Source of the DNA: Oscillospiraceae bacterium
Lineage (GTDB): Bacteria; Bacillota; Clostridia; Oscillospirales; Oscillospiraceae
Length of the DNA stretch: 37,326 bases
Reading direction: 5' to 3'
NCBI GenBank assembly: GCA_017541995.1
Contig: JAFXYD010000055.1
Span: 1-37,326 of the forward strand
Part shown: piece after piece, positions 6,504 through 14,572 of the stretch
Layout of the letters: each line of letters begins with the position of its first letter
How positions within the stretch are numbered: position 1 is the first letter of the stretch
The notes under the pieces: generated by a model
Told to the model about the DNA's origin: nothing
What the model saw: only the letters and a program-made list of their open reading frames with translations
The model's database searches: none
Translations under genes and position numbers: made by a program

Positions 6504-7541
6504 CTACAGCTTCATTTGCTGTTGTCCGACATAAGCAATACCCAAATGATCGTATGCCAGCTGGGTGACGCATCTGCCCCGGGGGGTCCGGGAGAGGAAG
6601 CCGATCTGCATCAGATAGGGCTCGTAGACGTCCTCCAGGGTGACGGCCTCCTCCCCGATGGTGGCGGCCAGGGTCTCCAGGCCCACGGGGCCGCCGCCGT
6701 AGTTCTCGATGATGGCCCGCAGCATCCGGTGGTCGATGCGGTCCAGACCCAGCTCGTCGATCTCCAGCTTTTCCAGGGCGTGGGCCGCCGCCGCCTCGGT
6801 GATGACCCCGTCATAGTAGATCTGGGCGTAGTCCCGGACCCGGCGGAGAATGCGGTTGGCGATGCGGGGGGTACCCCGGCTGCGGGAGGCGATTTCCCGG
6901 GCGCCGGCGGGGTCGATGGCCATACCGAAAAGGCTGGCGGAGCGGGTGACGATCCGGGCCAGCTCCTCCGGCTGATAGAGCTCCAGCCGCAGGGAGACCC
7001 CGAAGCGGTCCCGGAGGGGGGAGGATAGCTGCCCCGCCCGGGTGGTGGCCCCGATGAGGGTGAAGCGGGGCAGGTCCAGGCGGATGGAGTTGGCGCTGGG
7101 GCCCTTGCCCACGATGATGTCGATGGCGAAGTCCTCCATGGCGGGATAGAGAATCTCCTCCACCACCCGGTTCAGCCGATGGATCTCGTCGATGAAGAGG
7201 ATGTCGCCGGGGTTGAGATTGGTCAGCAGGGCCGCCAGGTCCCCGGGCTTCTCGATGGCGGGGCCGGAGGTGATCCGGATATTGACCCCCATCTCGTTGG
7301 CGATGACCCCCGCCAGGGTGGTCTTGCCCAGGCCCGGGGGGCCGTAGAGCAGCACGTGATCCAGGGGCTCATTCCGGCGGCGGGCCGCCTCGATGTAGAC
7401 CGCCAGATTCTCCTTGGCCTTCTCCTGGCCGGTGTAGTCCCGCAGGGTCTTGGGCCGCAGGGAGAGCTCTCCCTCGTCCAGGGGGGTGACGGAGGCCGTC
7501 ACCACGGGGGCTTCATAATCTTGAGAAAAGTCGATGCTCAT
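6504..7541 (-). CDS. ruvB: Holliday junction branch-migration ATPase RuvB
   Basis: This 345-aa AAA+ motor works as hexamers with RuvA to drive branch migration of Holliday junctions. Walker [10 protein letters not shown] is at 67-75 and Walker B ILFIDEIH at about 114-121. Sensor 1 is in LIGATTRAG, and an arginine-finger type segment SSPLRDRFG follows. The C-terminal winged-helix block ends in [10 protein letters not shown]. Length is normal. It is the last gene of the small-ORF-ruvC-ruvA-ruvB operon, starting 11 nt after ruvA stops. Confidence 0.98.
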   Translation of the reverse strand: MSIDFSQDYEAPVVTASVTPLDEGELSLRPKTLRDYTGQEKAKENLAVYIEAARRRNEPLDHVLLYGPPGLGKTTLAGVIANEMGVNIRITSGPAIEKPGDLAALLTNLNPGDILFIDEIHRLNRVVEEILYPAMEDFAIDIIVGKGPSANSIRLDLPRFTLIGATTRAGQLSSPLRDRFGVSLRLELYQPEELARIVTRSASLFGMAIDPAGAREIASRSRGTPRIANRILRRVRDYAQIYYDGVITEAAAAHALEKLEIDELGLDRIDHRMLRAIIENYGGGPVGLETLAATIGEEAVTLEDVYEPYLMQIGFLSRTPRGRCVTQLAYDHLGIAYVGQQQMKL

Positions 7542-7552
7542 TCACAGCCCTC

Positions 7553-8158
7553 CTATTTCATGACCATGGCCCGCAGACCGTAGCGGACCAGCTCCTCGAC
7601 GCTGAGCTTCTCGGCGTCGGCGCCTCGGAGGGCGGCGGCGGCCTCGGACTGGGAATAGCCCAGCTCCGCCAGGGCCGCCGTGGCCAGGGCCACCCGGCCG
7701 CCCTCCTGATAGGCCGCGGCCGAGGGAGCGGGGCCTGTGCCCTCGGAGAAGTCCAGCTCGCCGCCGATCTTGTCCTTCAGCTCCAGGATGATGCGCTTGG
7801 CGCTCTTGGCCCCCACCCCCTTGGCCCGGGTGATGGACTTCTCGTCCCCGGTCAGAATCGCCAGGGTCAGCTGGTCCGGGGAGAGGACGGAGAGAATGGC
7901 CAGGGCCGAGGCCGGGCCCACCCCGGTGACGGCGGTGAGCTTCTCGAACAGGCGCAGCTCCTCCTTGCCGGAGAAGCCGTAGATATCGAAGGCGTCCTCC
8001 TTGACGATGACGTGGGTATAGAGCTTATGGGGCTCCCCCACCCGAAGCTGGGACTGGGTGTAGCTGCTGCAATGGCAGGCGTAGCCCACCCCGGCGCAGT
8101 CCACCACGGCCAGCCCGGCCTCCAGGACGGTTATTTTTCCGTTCAGATAATAAAACAT
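7553..8158 (-). CDS. ruvA: Holliday junction DNA-binding protein RuvA
   Basis: This 201-aa protein is the RuvA tetramer subunit that holds the four-way junction and loads RuvB. It starts MFYYLNGKI as the family does, with an OB-fold N-terminal part and HVIVKEDAF. The helix-hairpin-helix segment TAVTGVGPASALAIL is followed by a second one in AKGVGAKSAKRIILELKDK. The C-terminal domain III (about 150-201), which contacts RuvB, includes ALAELGYSQSEA. It lies 15 nt downstream of ruvC. Confidence 0.97.
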   Translation of the reverse strand: MFYYLNGKITVLEAGLAVVDCAGVGYACHCSSYTQSQLRVGEPHKLYTHVIVKEDAFDIYGFSGKEELRLFEKLTAVTGVGPASALAILSVLSPDQLTLAILTGDEKSITRAKGVGAKSAKRIILELKDKIGGELDFSEGTGPAPSAAAYQEGGRVALATAALAELGYSQSEAAAALRGADAEKLSVEELVRYGLRAMVMK

Positions 8159-8173
8159 AAGTGTTCTTCCTTC

Positions 8174-8677
8174 TCACAAGGGAGTATTTTGCAGCTTCGC
8201 CAGCAGGGAGCTCTGGGAGCGGGCGTGGCAGAGGGCGATGGCGATGGCGTCCGCCGCGTCGTCGGGGCGGGCCACCCGTTCCATGTGCAGCAGGCGCCGG
8301 GTCATATCCATGACCTGGCGCTTTTCCGCCTTCCCGTAGCCCACCACCGCCTGCTTCACCTGCATGGGAGTGTATTCAAAGACCGGGACCCCGGACTTGG
8401 TCAAAGCCAGCAGGATGACCCCCCGGCCGTGGGAGACCCCGATGCCGGTGGTGATGTTGTGGCCCCAGAAGAGCTCCTCCACCGCGGAGGCGTCGGGCCT
8501 GGTGACCTCCACCAGCCGCGTCAGATCGTCGTAGAGGATCTCCAGCCGTTGGGGAAAGGGCAGCTCCTTGGGGGTGGTGACCACCCCGTACTGCAGCAGC
8601 CGCAGCCCCGCCCCTTCGGCCTCCACCAGGCCGAAGCCCGTGGTGGCGTAGCCGGGGTCGATGCCTAAGATGCGCAT
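8174..8677 (-). CDS. ruvC: Holliday junction endonuclease RuvC
   Basis: This 167-aa protein resolves Holliday junctions by symmetric nicking. The RNase H-like catalytic acids are visible: D7 in LGIDPG, E67/E68 in AVEELFWG, and D140/D143 in RPDDAADAIAIALCH. Other family blocks are GVSHGRGVILL and YTPMQVKQAVVGYGKAEK. It begins 3 nt after the small membrane-protein ORF and leads into ruvA and ruvB. Confidence 0.97.
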   Translation of the reverse strand: MRILGIDPGYATTGFGLVEAEGAGLRLLQYGVVTTPKELPFPQRLEILYDDLTRLVEVTRPDASAVEELFWGHNITTGIGVSHGRGVILLALTKSGVPVFEYTPMQVKQAVVGYGKAEKRQVMDMTRRLLHMERVARPDDAADAIAIALCHARSQSSLLAKLQNTPL

Positions 8678-8680
8678 GGC

Positions 8681-8872
8681 TTATTTGAGGATGCCGGAGA
8701 TCCAGCAGTAGGAGAGGATTACCCCCAGCACCACGGCCCCCGCCAAGATCCAGGCCAGGACCCGCTGGGACCTGGGGCGCTCCACGTAGGGCTCCGGCTG
8801 CTGCTCCTGCCGGTTCAGCTCCTGCTCCGCCCGGTGCTCCAGCTCTTCTCGGTTCATCTGATTGTCTGTCAT
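8681..8872 (-). CDS. Small single-pass membrane protein preceding ruvC
   Basis: This 63-aa ORF starts at ATG 8872, chosen because GGAGGTGG lies about 7 nt upstream; a longer in-frame start at 8929 would fall inside the terminator and promoter. The N-terminal half is polar and rich in Glu/Gln/Arg (REELEHRAEQELNRQEQQP). A hydrophobic segment VLAWILAGAVVLGVILSYCWI (in two blocks) at about 38-58 predicts one membrane helix with a short C-terminal end. It is the first gene of the ruv operon and 3 nt from ruvC. No family is recognised and a link to recombination is only positional. Confidence 0.75.
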   Translation of the reverse strand: MTDNQMNREELEHRAEQELNRQEQQPEPYVERPRSQRVLAWILAGAVVLGVILSYCWISGILK

Positions 8873-8890
8873 AGCGACCACCTCCGATTT

Positions 8891-8919
8891 ATGATAGCAT
8901 AAAACCGCATAGAATGCAA
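8891..8919 (-). promoter_or_regulatory. Promoter of the small-ORF-ruvCAB operon
   Basis: On the minus strand, -35 TTGCAT (8919-8914), a 17-nt spacer and -10 TATCAT (8896-8891) lie 19-47 nt before the ATG at 8872. The -35 overlaps the T-run of the preceding terminator. Confidence 0.7.
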
Positions 8920-8965
8920 GAAAATCCATATCCCGCGGGAAAAAGATTTTCCGCGGGATATGGAT
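8918..8965 (-). terminator. Terminator of the aspartate aminotransferase gene
   Basis: ATCCATATCCCGCGG (from 8924) pairs with CCGCGGGATATGGAT (to 8965). The stem extends through AAAA/TTTT with one bulged base, giving about 19 bp. TTTTCTTG follows on the minus strand. It starts about 15 nt beyond the stop at 8980. Confidence 0.9.
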
Positions 8966-8979
8966 GGGGCTGCGAAAAA

Positions 8980-10272
8980 TCAGCAGACCGATTCCAGAGC
9001 GGCCAGCTTCAGGCAGAGACAGAAGATCTCCATGGCCTTTTCCAGCTCCTCCAGGGCGGGGTAGCTGGGGGCGATGCGAATGTTGCTGTCGTAGGGATCC
9101 TTGCCGTAGGGGTAGGTGGCCCCGGCGGCGGTCATGGTGACGCCGGCCTGGGCGCAGAGCTCCAGGGTCCGCCGGGCGAGGCCGGGCAGAGTGTTCACCG
9201 AGACGAAGTAGCCGCCCTTGGGCTCCTCCCAGACGGCCAGGCCCAGGGGCCCGATCTCCCGCTTCAGGGTGTCCAGCACGCAGGAGAACTTGGGGGCCAG
9301 CACCCGGGCGTGGCGCTGCATGATCTCCACGGTGTGGGCCTTGCTCTGCAGGAAGCGGACGTGGCGGAGCTGGTTGACCTTGTCGTAGGAGATGATCTGG
9401 TACTTCAGCAGGCCCTGGAGATAGGCCTGGTTGTCCTCGGAGCAGGCCATCACGGAGATGCCCGCGCCGGGGAAGGTGATCTTGGAGGTGGAGGCGAACT
9501 CATAGACCATATCCGGGTTCCCGGCCTTGGCGCAGAGGCTCAGAATGTCCGGGAAGGGCAGGTAGTCGCCAAAGACCTCGTGGACGCAGTAGGCGTTGTC
9601 CCACATCAGGGCGAAATCCGGGGCGGCGGGCTTCAGGGCCGCCAGCCGGGCGATGGTCTGTTCGGAATAGACGTAGCCCTGGGGGTTGGAGTATTTGGGA
9701 ACGCACCAGATACCCTTGACGGCGGGATCCTTCACCAGCTCCTCCACCAGATCCATATCCGGGCCCTCGGGGCTCATGGGGACGGTGATGAGCTCCATGC
9801 CGAAGCTCTGGCTGACGCCGAAGTGCCGGTCATAGCCGGGGGCCGGGCAGAGCCACTTGACCTTGGGCTCCTGGGACCAGGGCCGAGGGCTGTGCCGCAG
9901 GCCGTGGGTCCAGGCCTTGGCAATGAGATCGTACATCAGCTGGAGGCTGGCGCTGCCGCCGATGAAGCACTGCTCGGGCTTGCAGCCCAGAATCTCGGCA
10001 AAGAGCGCCTTGGCGGCGGGCAGGCCGGAGAGGTTGCCGTAGTTGCGGACGTCGATGCCGTCGCACTGGCAGTCGGCGGGGTCGCTGAGCACGGTGAGGA
10101 TGCCGGAAACCAGGTCCAGCTGCTCCTTGCCGGGCTTGCCCCGGGCCATGTTGAGCTTCAGCTTCATCCCGCAGAGGCGGTCAAACTCCGCCCGCAGCTC
10201 GTTTTGAAGGGCTTTCTTCTCGGAAAGCGTCAGATTAGCAAAAGGTTCCACGATAGATTCATCCTTTCCCAT
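8980..10272 (-). CDS. Type Ic aspartate aminotransferase (PLP-dependent)
   Basis: This protein of about 430 aa belongs to the class I-like aminotransferase group that includes the type Ic aspartate aminotransferases of actinobacteria and Firmicutes. It is expected to exchange the amino group between aspartate and 2-oxoglutarate. Visible features are LNMARGKPGKEQLDL (substrate side), GGSASLQLMYD (PLP phosphate region), the YSNPQGY Asn at about 196, MWDNAY Asp at about 225, the PLP-binding K264 in STSKITFPGAG, and an R-x-APSYP C-terminal block. The ATG at 10272 lacks a good RBS. A GTG seven codons in (10251) has AAGGAT about 8 nt upstream and may be the true start. It is monocistronic, with its own promoter and strong terminator. 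Confidence 0.9.
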   Translation of the reverse strand: MGKDESIVEPFANLTLSEKKALQNELRAEFDRLCGMKLKLNMARGKPGKEQLDLVSGILTVLSDPADCQCDGIDVRNYGNLSGLPAAKALFAEILGCKPEQCFIGGSASLQLMYDLIAKAWTHGLRHSPRPWSQEPKVKWLCPAPGYDRHFGVSQSFGMELITVPMSPEGPDMDLVEELVKDPAVKGIWCVPKYSNPQGYVYSEQTIARLAALKPAAPDFALMWDNAYCVHEVFGDYLPFPDILSLCAKAGNPDMVYEFASTSKITFPGAGISVMACSEDNQAYLQGLLKYQIISYDKVNQLRHVRFLQSKAHTVEIMQRHARVLAPKFSCVLDTLKREIGPLGLAVWEEPKGGYFVSVNTLPGLARRTLELCAQAGVTMTAAGATYPYGKDPYDSNIRIAPSYPALEELEKAMEIFCLCLKLAALESVC

Positions 10273-10315
10273 TCGGTGCGCGGTTCATTCTCTTTTGCGC
10301 CGTTTCGGCGGTTCT

Positions 10316-10344
10316 ATTGTACCGCAACCCGAAGGGGAATGCAA
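10316..10344 (-). promoter_or_regulatory. Promoter of the aminotransferase gene
   Basis: On the minus strand, -35 TTGCAT (10344-10339), a 17-nt spacer and -10 TACAAT (10321-10316) lie 44-72 nt upstream of the annotated start. A small GCCG-AAA-CGGC hairpin lies in the leader. Confidence 0.65.
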
Positions 10345-10401
10345 GCGCATTTTACAAAGCCTGTCAGAAGCCGCGCTTATACCGGTCCCCGGCCCGCGGG
10401 G

Positions 10402-11871
10402 CTACACCACCAGACAGATCACCCCGTTGGCCCCGTCGTTGACGATGCGCTCCAGGGCCCGGCGGAGCTTCATCCGGGCCTCCTCGGGCAGCTCGGTGAG
10501 CTTGGCGTTCAGCCGCTCGCGCACCAGCTCCCCCAGGGTCTTGCCGAAGAGATTGCTCTCCCAGACGGAGCCGTCCTCCGCCTCCCGGGCGGCGCTGAGG
10601 CGCTCCACCAGCTCCCGGGCCTGCTGCTCGCTGCCCACGGTGGGGCTCAGCTCCGCGGCCAGCTCCGTGCGCAGCAGGTGGAGGGCCGGGGCCTCGGCCC
10701 GGAGCCGGACGCCCCAGGCCCCGCCCTTCTTCACCAGCTCCGGCGCTTGCAGCCGCAGTTCCTCCCGGGCAGGCAGCACCATGCCGTAGCCGCTGCCCCG
10801 GGCCTGCTCCAGGGCGGCCCGCAGCCGCTCATACTCCCCCCGGATGGCGGCGTAGCTTCCCAGGGTCCGCAGCAGGTCCCCGTCTCCGTGCATCTCCACC
10901 CCGGAGCGCTGGGACAGGATCTCATAGAAGAGGGACTCCGGCAGGCGCACGGCGTACTTCACAGCCCCGCAGCCCAGGTCGATCTCCGTGACGGCGCAGG
11001 CCTCCACGGGCTCCAGCGCCTCCAGGGCCCGGGAGATCAGCTCCGCCTGGCAGACCCGCTCCAGCCTGGGGGCCGCCTCCCGGATGGCCCGGAAGAGCTC
11101 CCGCTTGCAGCTCTGCTCCGGCTCCAGGGCGTCGAACCAGGCGGGGAAGCTGAATTCCAGCCGCTGGGGCGGGAACTGCCCCAGCAGCTCCGTCAGAATG
11201 GAGCCGATCTCCCCCCGGTCCAGGGTCAGCAGATCCGCCGCCAGGACCCGGGCCTGGGTCTGCGCCTCCAGCTCCCGGGCCAGGGCCTCCGTCTCCGGCG
11301 CGTGGGGCCGGGCGGTGTTCAGCAGCACCAAAAAGGGCTTCCCCGTATCCCGCATATCCCGGATGGCCCGGGCCTCCGCCTCCCGGTAGTCCTCCCGGGG
11401 GATGTCGGTGACGCTGCCGTCGGTGGTGATCACCAGGCCCACGCTGCAGTGGTCCGCCATGACCTTCCTGGTGCCCAGCTCCGCGGCCTCGGTCATGGGG
11501 ATCTCATGGTCGAACCAGGGGGTCGTCACCATCCGGGGCGCGCCGTCCTCCAGGGCCCCCAGGGCCCCAGGGATCATGTAGCCCACGCAGTCGATGAGCC
11601 GCACCGAAAGCCTGGTCTGCCCGTCGGGGCAGATCTCCACCGCCTCCTCGGGGACGAACTTGGGCTCGGCGGTCATGACGGTCCGGCCGGAGCCGCTCTG
11701 GGGCAGCTCATCCCGGGCCCGCTCCCGGGCGTACTCATCGCCGATGTTGGGCAGCACCAGCTCCTCCATCAGCCGCTTGACAAAGGTGGACTTCCCCACC
11801 CGCACCGGGCCGGTGACGCCCAGGTAGATCTTGCCCCCGGTGCGCCGCTGCATATCCTCGTACAGCTTCAT
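10402..11871 (-). CDS. spoIVA: Stage IV sporulation protein A, spore coat morphogenetic ATPase
   Basis: This 489-aa SpoIVA is close to the Bacillus family length of 492. It polymerises with ATP hydrolysis on the mother-cell side of the forespore membrane and forms the coat basement layer. Early residues (EDMQRRTGGKIYLGV) match the family. Walker A GPVRVGKST is at 21-29 and the sensor-threonine region GRTVMTAEPKFVP at about 63-74. Walker B is RLIDCVGY with D94. TPWF, AAELGTRKV and VITTDGS blocks follow. The C-terminus ends in ALERIVNDGANGVICLVV, the conserved SpoIVA tail. ATG 11871 overlaps the sipL stop by ATGA and has GAGGAGG upstream. A longer upstream reading frame exists but only shadows sipL. 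Expression in the mother cell is expected; a SigE promoter is not proven. Confidence 0.97.
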   Translation of the reverse strand: MKLYEDMQRRTGGKIYLGVTGPVRVGKSTFVKRLMEELVLPNIGDEYARERARDELPQSGSGRTVMTAEPKFVPEEAVEICPDGQTRLSVRLIDCVGYMIPGALGALEDGAPRMVTTPWFDHEIPMTEAAELGTRKVMADHCSVGLVITTDGSVTDIPREDYREAEARAIRDMRDTGKPFLVLLNTARPHAPETEALARELEAQTQARVLAADLLTLDRGEIGSILTELLGQFPPQRLEFSFPAWFDALEPEQSCKRELFRAIREAAPRLERVCQAELISRALEALEPVEACAVTEIDLGCGAVKYAVRLPESLFYEILSQRSGVEMHGDGDLLRTLGSYAAIRGEYERLRAALEQARGSGYGMVLPAREELRLQAPELVKKGGAWGVRLRAEAPALHLLRTELAAELSPTVGSEQQARELVERLSAAREAEDGSVWESNLFGKTLGELVRERLNAKLTELPEEARMKLRRALERIVNDGANGVICLVV

Positions 11872-13385
11872 TCCGCATCCTCCTCTTCCTGCATGACGCC
11901 TCGGCCCGTGGGGATCAGCAGCAGCCGCTCCCGGCTCAGGCACAGCTCCTCCAGCTCGTTGGCCCTCTGGATGGCCCGGACGGTGCTGCCGTTGTCCCGG
12001 GCCAGGTCCCAGAGCTCCCCGACGCCGCTGCGGACGATGAGCGACGGCCCGCCTGTCCGGCTCTGGGGAATCAGCTCCGCCCCGGCCAGATTGCGCAGGG
12101 CGGCGCTCCGGCATTCCCGCTGCTCCGCCCGCAGGGGCAGGATGAGCTCCCGGCCCCGGCGGCTGGGGGCCTCCGCCCCGGGCCGCAGCACGCAGCGCCA
12201 GTCGCTGTCCGGCTCCGGCTGACGGCTCAGCCGCAGCTCCTGCCGCAGCAGCCTGCCCTGGAGGCGCCGGGACTCGTCATAGTACAGCAGCTGCACCCCC
12301 AGGCTGCCCCGGGCCTCCGCCCCTCCCCCGGGGGCGGAGATCCGGTCCGGGAAGAGGGTCCAGTCCAGCAGCTCCCCCAGCTCGGCGGGGAGCTCCAGGC
12401 TCTGTTCCAGCGCCGTCTCCTCCTGCCGGAGGCAGGGCTTGAGCTGGCAAAGCTGCCACTCCGGCTTGCAGGTCCCCTCCAGGTAATAGGCGTCCCGGGT
12501 CAGGGTGACGGGGACCTCCCCCCAGAGCAGGAGCTGGCAGGTGAAGCTGACGTTCACCAGCAGGCGGCGGCTGTCGGGCTGGCCGTCGGTGTCGATCTCC
12601 ATGTGGTTCAGAATCGGCTGGATGGACAGGTGGCATTCCTCCTCGCAGCTCCGGTCCAGATCCGCGTACTGGGAGAAGGGCAGGGCCCCGGACCAGGTGA
12701 AGGGCTCCCCGGCCTCCGTCAGCCCCAGGACCCGCAGCCGCAGCTCCCCCTGGAAGACGGCCCGCTCCCCCACCACCCGGCGCTCCGCCAGCTCCACGCT
12801 GCACTGGGCCTTCAACAGCCGGTCCATGCCCTTGCCCTCCTCGGGCATCAGCAGCTCGTCGGCGATGCGGACCTCCTTCTCGGCGGCGCAGAGGGGCAGA
12901 CGCATGGGGCAGGTCTCGGTGCGGAGAATCAGCCCCCGGGGCCAGCGCTCCGGCTGCTGCAGCACCAGCTCCGCCGGGCTCAGCAGGCTCAGCTCGCTGG
13001 CCAGGTCCGCCCGGATCAGCAGCTTGCGGTCGTTGACGAAGCGGGCCTCTAAGGAGCGGAGCCAGCCCCAGTAAAAGAGCAGGGTCCCGGGCTCCGTGGG
13101 AAGCTTTTTCGTGACGGTGAAGGGCAGCTGGAGCTCCAGCCGCTCCAGACCCTCCTCCCCCGCCGGGACGTAGAGCACCCCGCACTGGATGCTGCCGCTG
13201 ACGCTGACGCTGCCGTTGTCCACGCTCCGCTCCCGGACCAGGACGGCGCCGAAGCAGTCCACCACCCGGCCCAGCTCCGGCAGGGTCTCGGGGACGTTGA
13301 TCTCCCCGGTCTGCTCCTGGTGGAGATCGTCAAAGCGCTTCTCGGCCAGGTAGCTGATCTTCTGCTGGTGAAACAGAATTTCCAT
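11868..13385 (-). CDS. sipL: SipL-type SpoIVA-interacting spore morphogenesis protein (DUF3794 plus LysM)
   Basis: This 505-aa protein consists of repeated beta-rich DUF3794-like segments and a C-terminal LysM domain at about 447-493 (PSLIVRSGVGELWDLARDNG, then STVRAIQRANELEE and LLLIPT). That layout is the one described for Clostridioides difficile SipL, whose LysM domain binds SpoIVA and is needed for coat localisation. DUF3794-type sentences are visible, e.g. INVPETLPELGRVVDC, GSIQCGVLYVP and LLVNVSFTCQLL. The gene overlaps spoIVA by 4 nt (ATGA), so the two partners are translationally coupled. That linkage strongly supports the assignment. The RBS is AAGGAGGAA. A CATATAGT box at 13423-13416 resembles a SigE -10 weakly. 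SpoVID plays this role in Bacillus. Confidence 0.88.
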   Translation of the reverse strand: MEILFHQQKISYLAEKRFDDLHQEQTGEINVPETLPELGRVVDCFGAVLVRERSVDNGSVSVSGSIQCGVLYVPAGEEGLERLELQLPFTVTKKLPTEPGTLLFYWGWLRSLEARFVNDRKLLIRADLASELSLLSPAELVLQQPERWPRGLILRTETCPMRLPLCAAEKEVRIADELLMPEEGKGMDRLLKAQCSVELAERRVVGERAVFQGELRLRVLGLTEAGEPFTWSGALPFSQYADLDRSCEEECHLSIQPILNHMEIDTDGQPDSRRLLVNVSFTCQLLLWGEVPVTLTRDAYYLEGTCKPEWQLCQLKPCLRQEETALEQSLELPAELGELLDWTLFPDRISAPGGGAEARGSLGVQLLYYDESRRLQGRLLRQELRLSRQPEPDSDWRCVLRPGAEAPSRRGRELILPLRAEQRECRSAALRNLAGAELIPQSRTGGPSLIVRSGVGELWDLARDNGSTVRAIQRANELEELCLSRERLLLIPTGRGVMQEEEDAE

Positions 13386-13495
13386 TGTCGCTTCCTCCTT
13401 GTGAGTTCTGGCACTACTATATGCGGCAAGGGGGGCAAAGATGTTTTACCGGGGCCCGCCTTTGCATAAGATCTCCCGAAAGGCGGTGTTGGACG

Positions 13496-13633
13496 ATGTA
13501 TTGCAGCCGGATCCTGTGCAGGCCCGCGACTTGGGCGGGGATCGCGTTTTTGGTTTCCGCCCTGATCGGCTCCTTCTGGATCAGCTTTCTCCTGGGCGGC
13601 CTGCTCCTCTGCGTGGGACTCCTGGGACGGTAA
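13496..13633 (+). CDS. Small hydrophobic membrane protein (45 aa), hypothetical
   Basis: This plus-strand ORF is too short for ordinary gene calling. It starts MYCSRILCRPATWAGIAF, continues as a hydrophobic, Gly/Leu-rich segment long enough for one or two membrane helices, and ends LLLCVGLLGR. AAGGCGGTG lies 7 nt upstream of ATG 13496. Third codon positions are strongly GC-biased, as in neighbouring genes, and no minus-strand gene occupies this interval. The stop abuts a terminator hairpin. It is divergent from sipL and convergent with rsgA. An ATG at 13441 opens a different frame that soon becomes an rsgA shadow. Function is unknown; proximity to sipL-spoIVA hints at sporulation (inference only). 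Confidence 0.55.
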   Translation: MYCSRILCRPATWAGIAFLVSALIGSFWISFLLGGLLLCVGLLGR

Positions 13634-13667
13634 AAAAGAGAGGCCTGTTTGAAAACAGGTCTCTCTT
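13631..13667 (-). terminator. Terminator of the rsgA end of the long operon
   Basis: AAGAGAG-GCCTGTT (from 13636) pairs with AACAGG-TCTCTCTT (to 13667). The stem is about 14 bp with one G-U pair and a TGAA loop. A TTTTTT run follows on the minus strand. It begins 2 nt after the rsgA stop. The plus side has only a weak T-run but may also end the 45-aa ORF transcript. Confidence 0.85.
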
Positions 13668-13668
13668 C

Positions 13669-14568
13669 TTATATCCCCCCGGAGCGGGGGCTTTCCCAGG
13701 GCTTCAGCTTTTCCGCCTCCTCATAGAGGCGGAGATAGCTCCTGTGGCGGGAGGGCGGGATCTCCCCGGCGGCCACGGCGGCCAGAACGGCGCAGTCCGG
13801 CTCCCTCCGGTGGCTGCAGTCCTGGAAGCGGCAGCGGCCCTCATAGGGGGCGAACTCCGGGAAGCAGGCGGCCAGCTCCTCCTTGGCGATGGGCTCCGTC
13901 AGCTCCAGATCGAAGGAGGCGAAGCCCGGGGTATCGGCCACCCAGGTGTCCCCGCCGATGGGAAAGAGCTCCACGTGGCGGGTGGTGTGGCGGCCCCGGC
14001 CCAGCTTCTCGGAGACCTCCCCGGTCTCGATCTCCAGCCCCGGGCAGAGGCTGCGCAGGATGGCGCTCTTGCCCACGCCGGAATTGCCGGTGAAGGCCAC
14101 GGTCTTGCCCGCGATGAGCCCCCGGAGGGTCTCCACCCCCGCTCCGGTCTCGGCGCTGGTGCAGACCACGGGGAAGCCCGCGGCCCGGTAGAGGGCCGCC
14201 AGGGGCTCCGGGTCCGCCAGGTCGGACTTGTTGACGCAGAGGATGGGGGCCGCGCCCCGGCGCAGGGCCAGGGCGGTCATCCGGTCAATGAGGAAGGGCT
14301 CCGTGACGGGGATGGCCCGGGCGGCCAGGATGATCAGCGCGTCGATGTTGGCCACGGCGGGCCGGAGGAAGGCGTTGCGCCGGGGCAGGATGCTCCGCAC
14401 GGTGCCCCGCTCCCCCTCCGCCTGGACCGTCACCCGGTCCCCCACCAGGGGGGAATCCCCGGTTTTGCGGAATTTGCCCCGGGCGCGGCAGGCAATCCGC
14501 CGCTCCCCGGCGGCCACGTAGTAGAAGCCGGAGAGGGCCTTGACGATACGGCCTGTAAGCTCCTCCAT
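13669..14568 (-). CDS. rsgA: Ribosome small-subunit-dependent GTPase A
   Basis: This 299-aa circularly permuted GTPase (YloQ/RsgA) acts late in 30S assembly. The order is an OB-fold (about 1-65) and then permuted G motifs: NKSD (G4, about 114), the TSAETG G5-like segment, Walker A GNSGVGKSA, and ADTPGFASF (G3). The C-terminal zinc site is RCRFQDCSHRREPDC, with three Cys and one His. It starts 4 nt after prkC ends and is the last gene of the long operon. In Bacillus the neighbouring PrkC phosphorylates RsgA, which fits the linkage. The rpe and thiN genes that often follow are absent. Confidence 0.96.
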   Translation of the reverse strand: MEELTGRIVKALSGFYYVAAGERRIACRARGKFRKTGDSPLVGDRVTVQAEGERGTVRSILPRRNAFLRPAVANIDALIILAARAIPVTEPFLIDRMTALALRRGAAPILCVNKSDLADPEPLAALYRAAGFPVVCTSAETGAGVETLRGLIAGKTVAFTGNSGVGKSAILRSLCPGLEIETGEVSEKLGRGRHTTRHVELFPIGGDTWVADTPGFASFDLELTEPIAKEELAACFPEFAPYEGRCRFQDCSHRREPDCAVLAAVAAGEIPPSRHRSYLRLYEEAEKLKPWESPRSGGI

Positions 14569-14572
14569 GGCC

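Noticed and set aside
8914-12222. Very long plus-strand open frame (over 1000 codons) across the aminotransferase, spoIVA and sipL
   Set aside because: It is antisense to three well-supported genes, is rich in Gly/Gln/His/Leu as expected of a GC-rich shadow frame, and has no recognisable domain.
13416-13423. SigE-type -10 (CATATAGT) upstream of sipL
   Set aside because: Two mismatches to CATACAMT and no convincing -35 at the right distance; not strong enough to list as a promoter.
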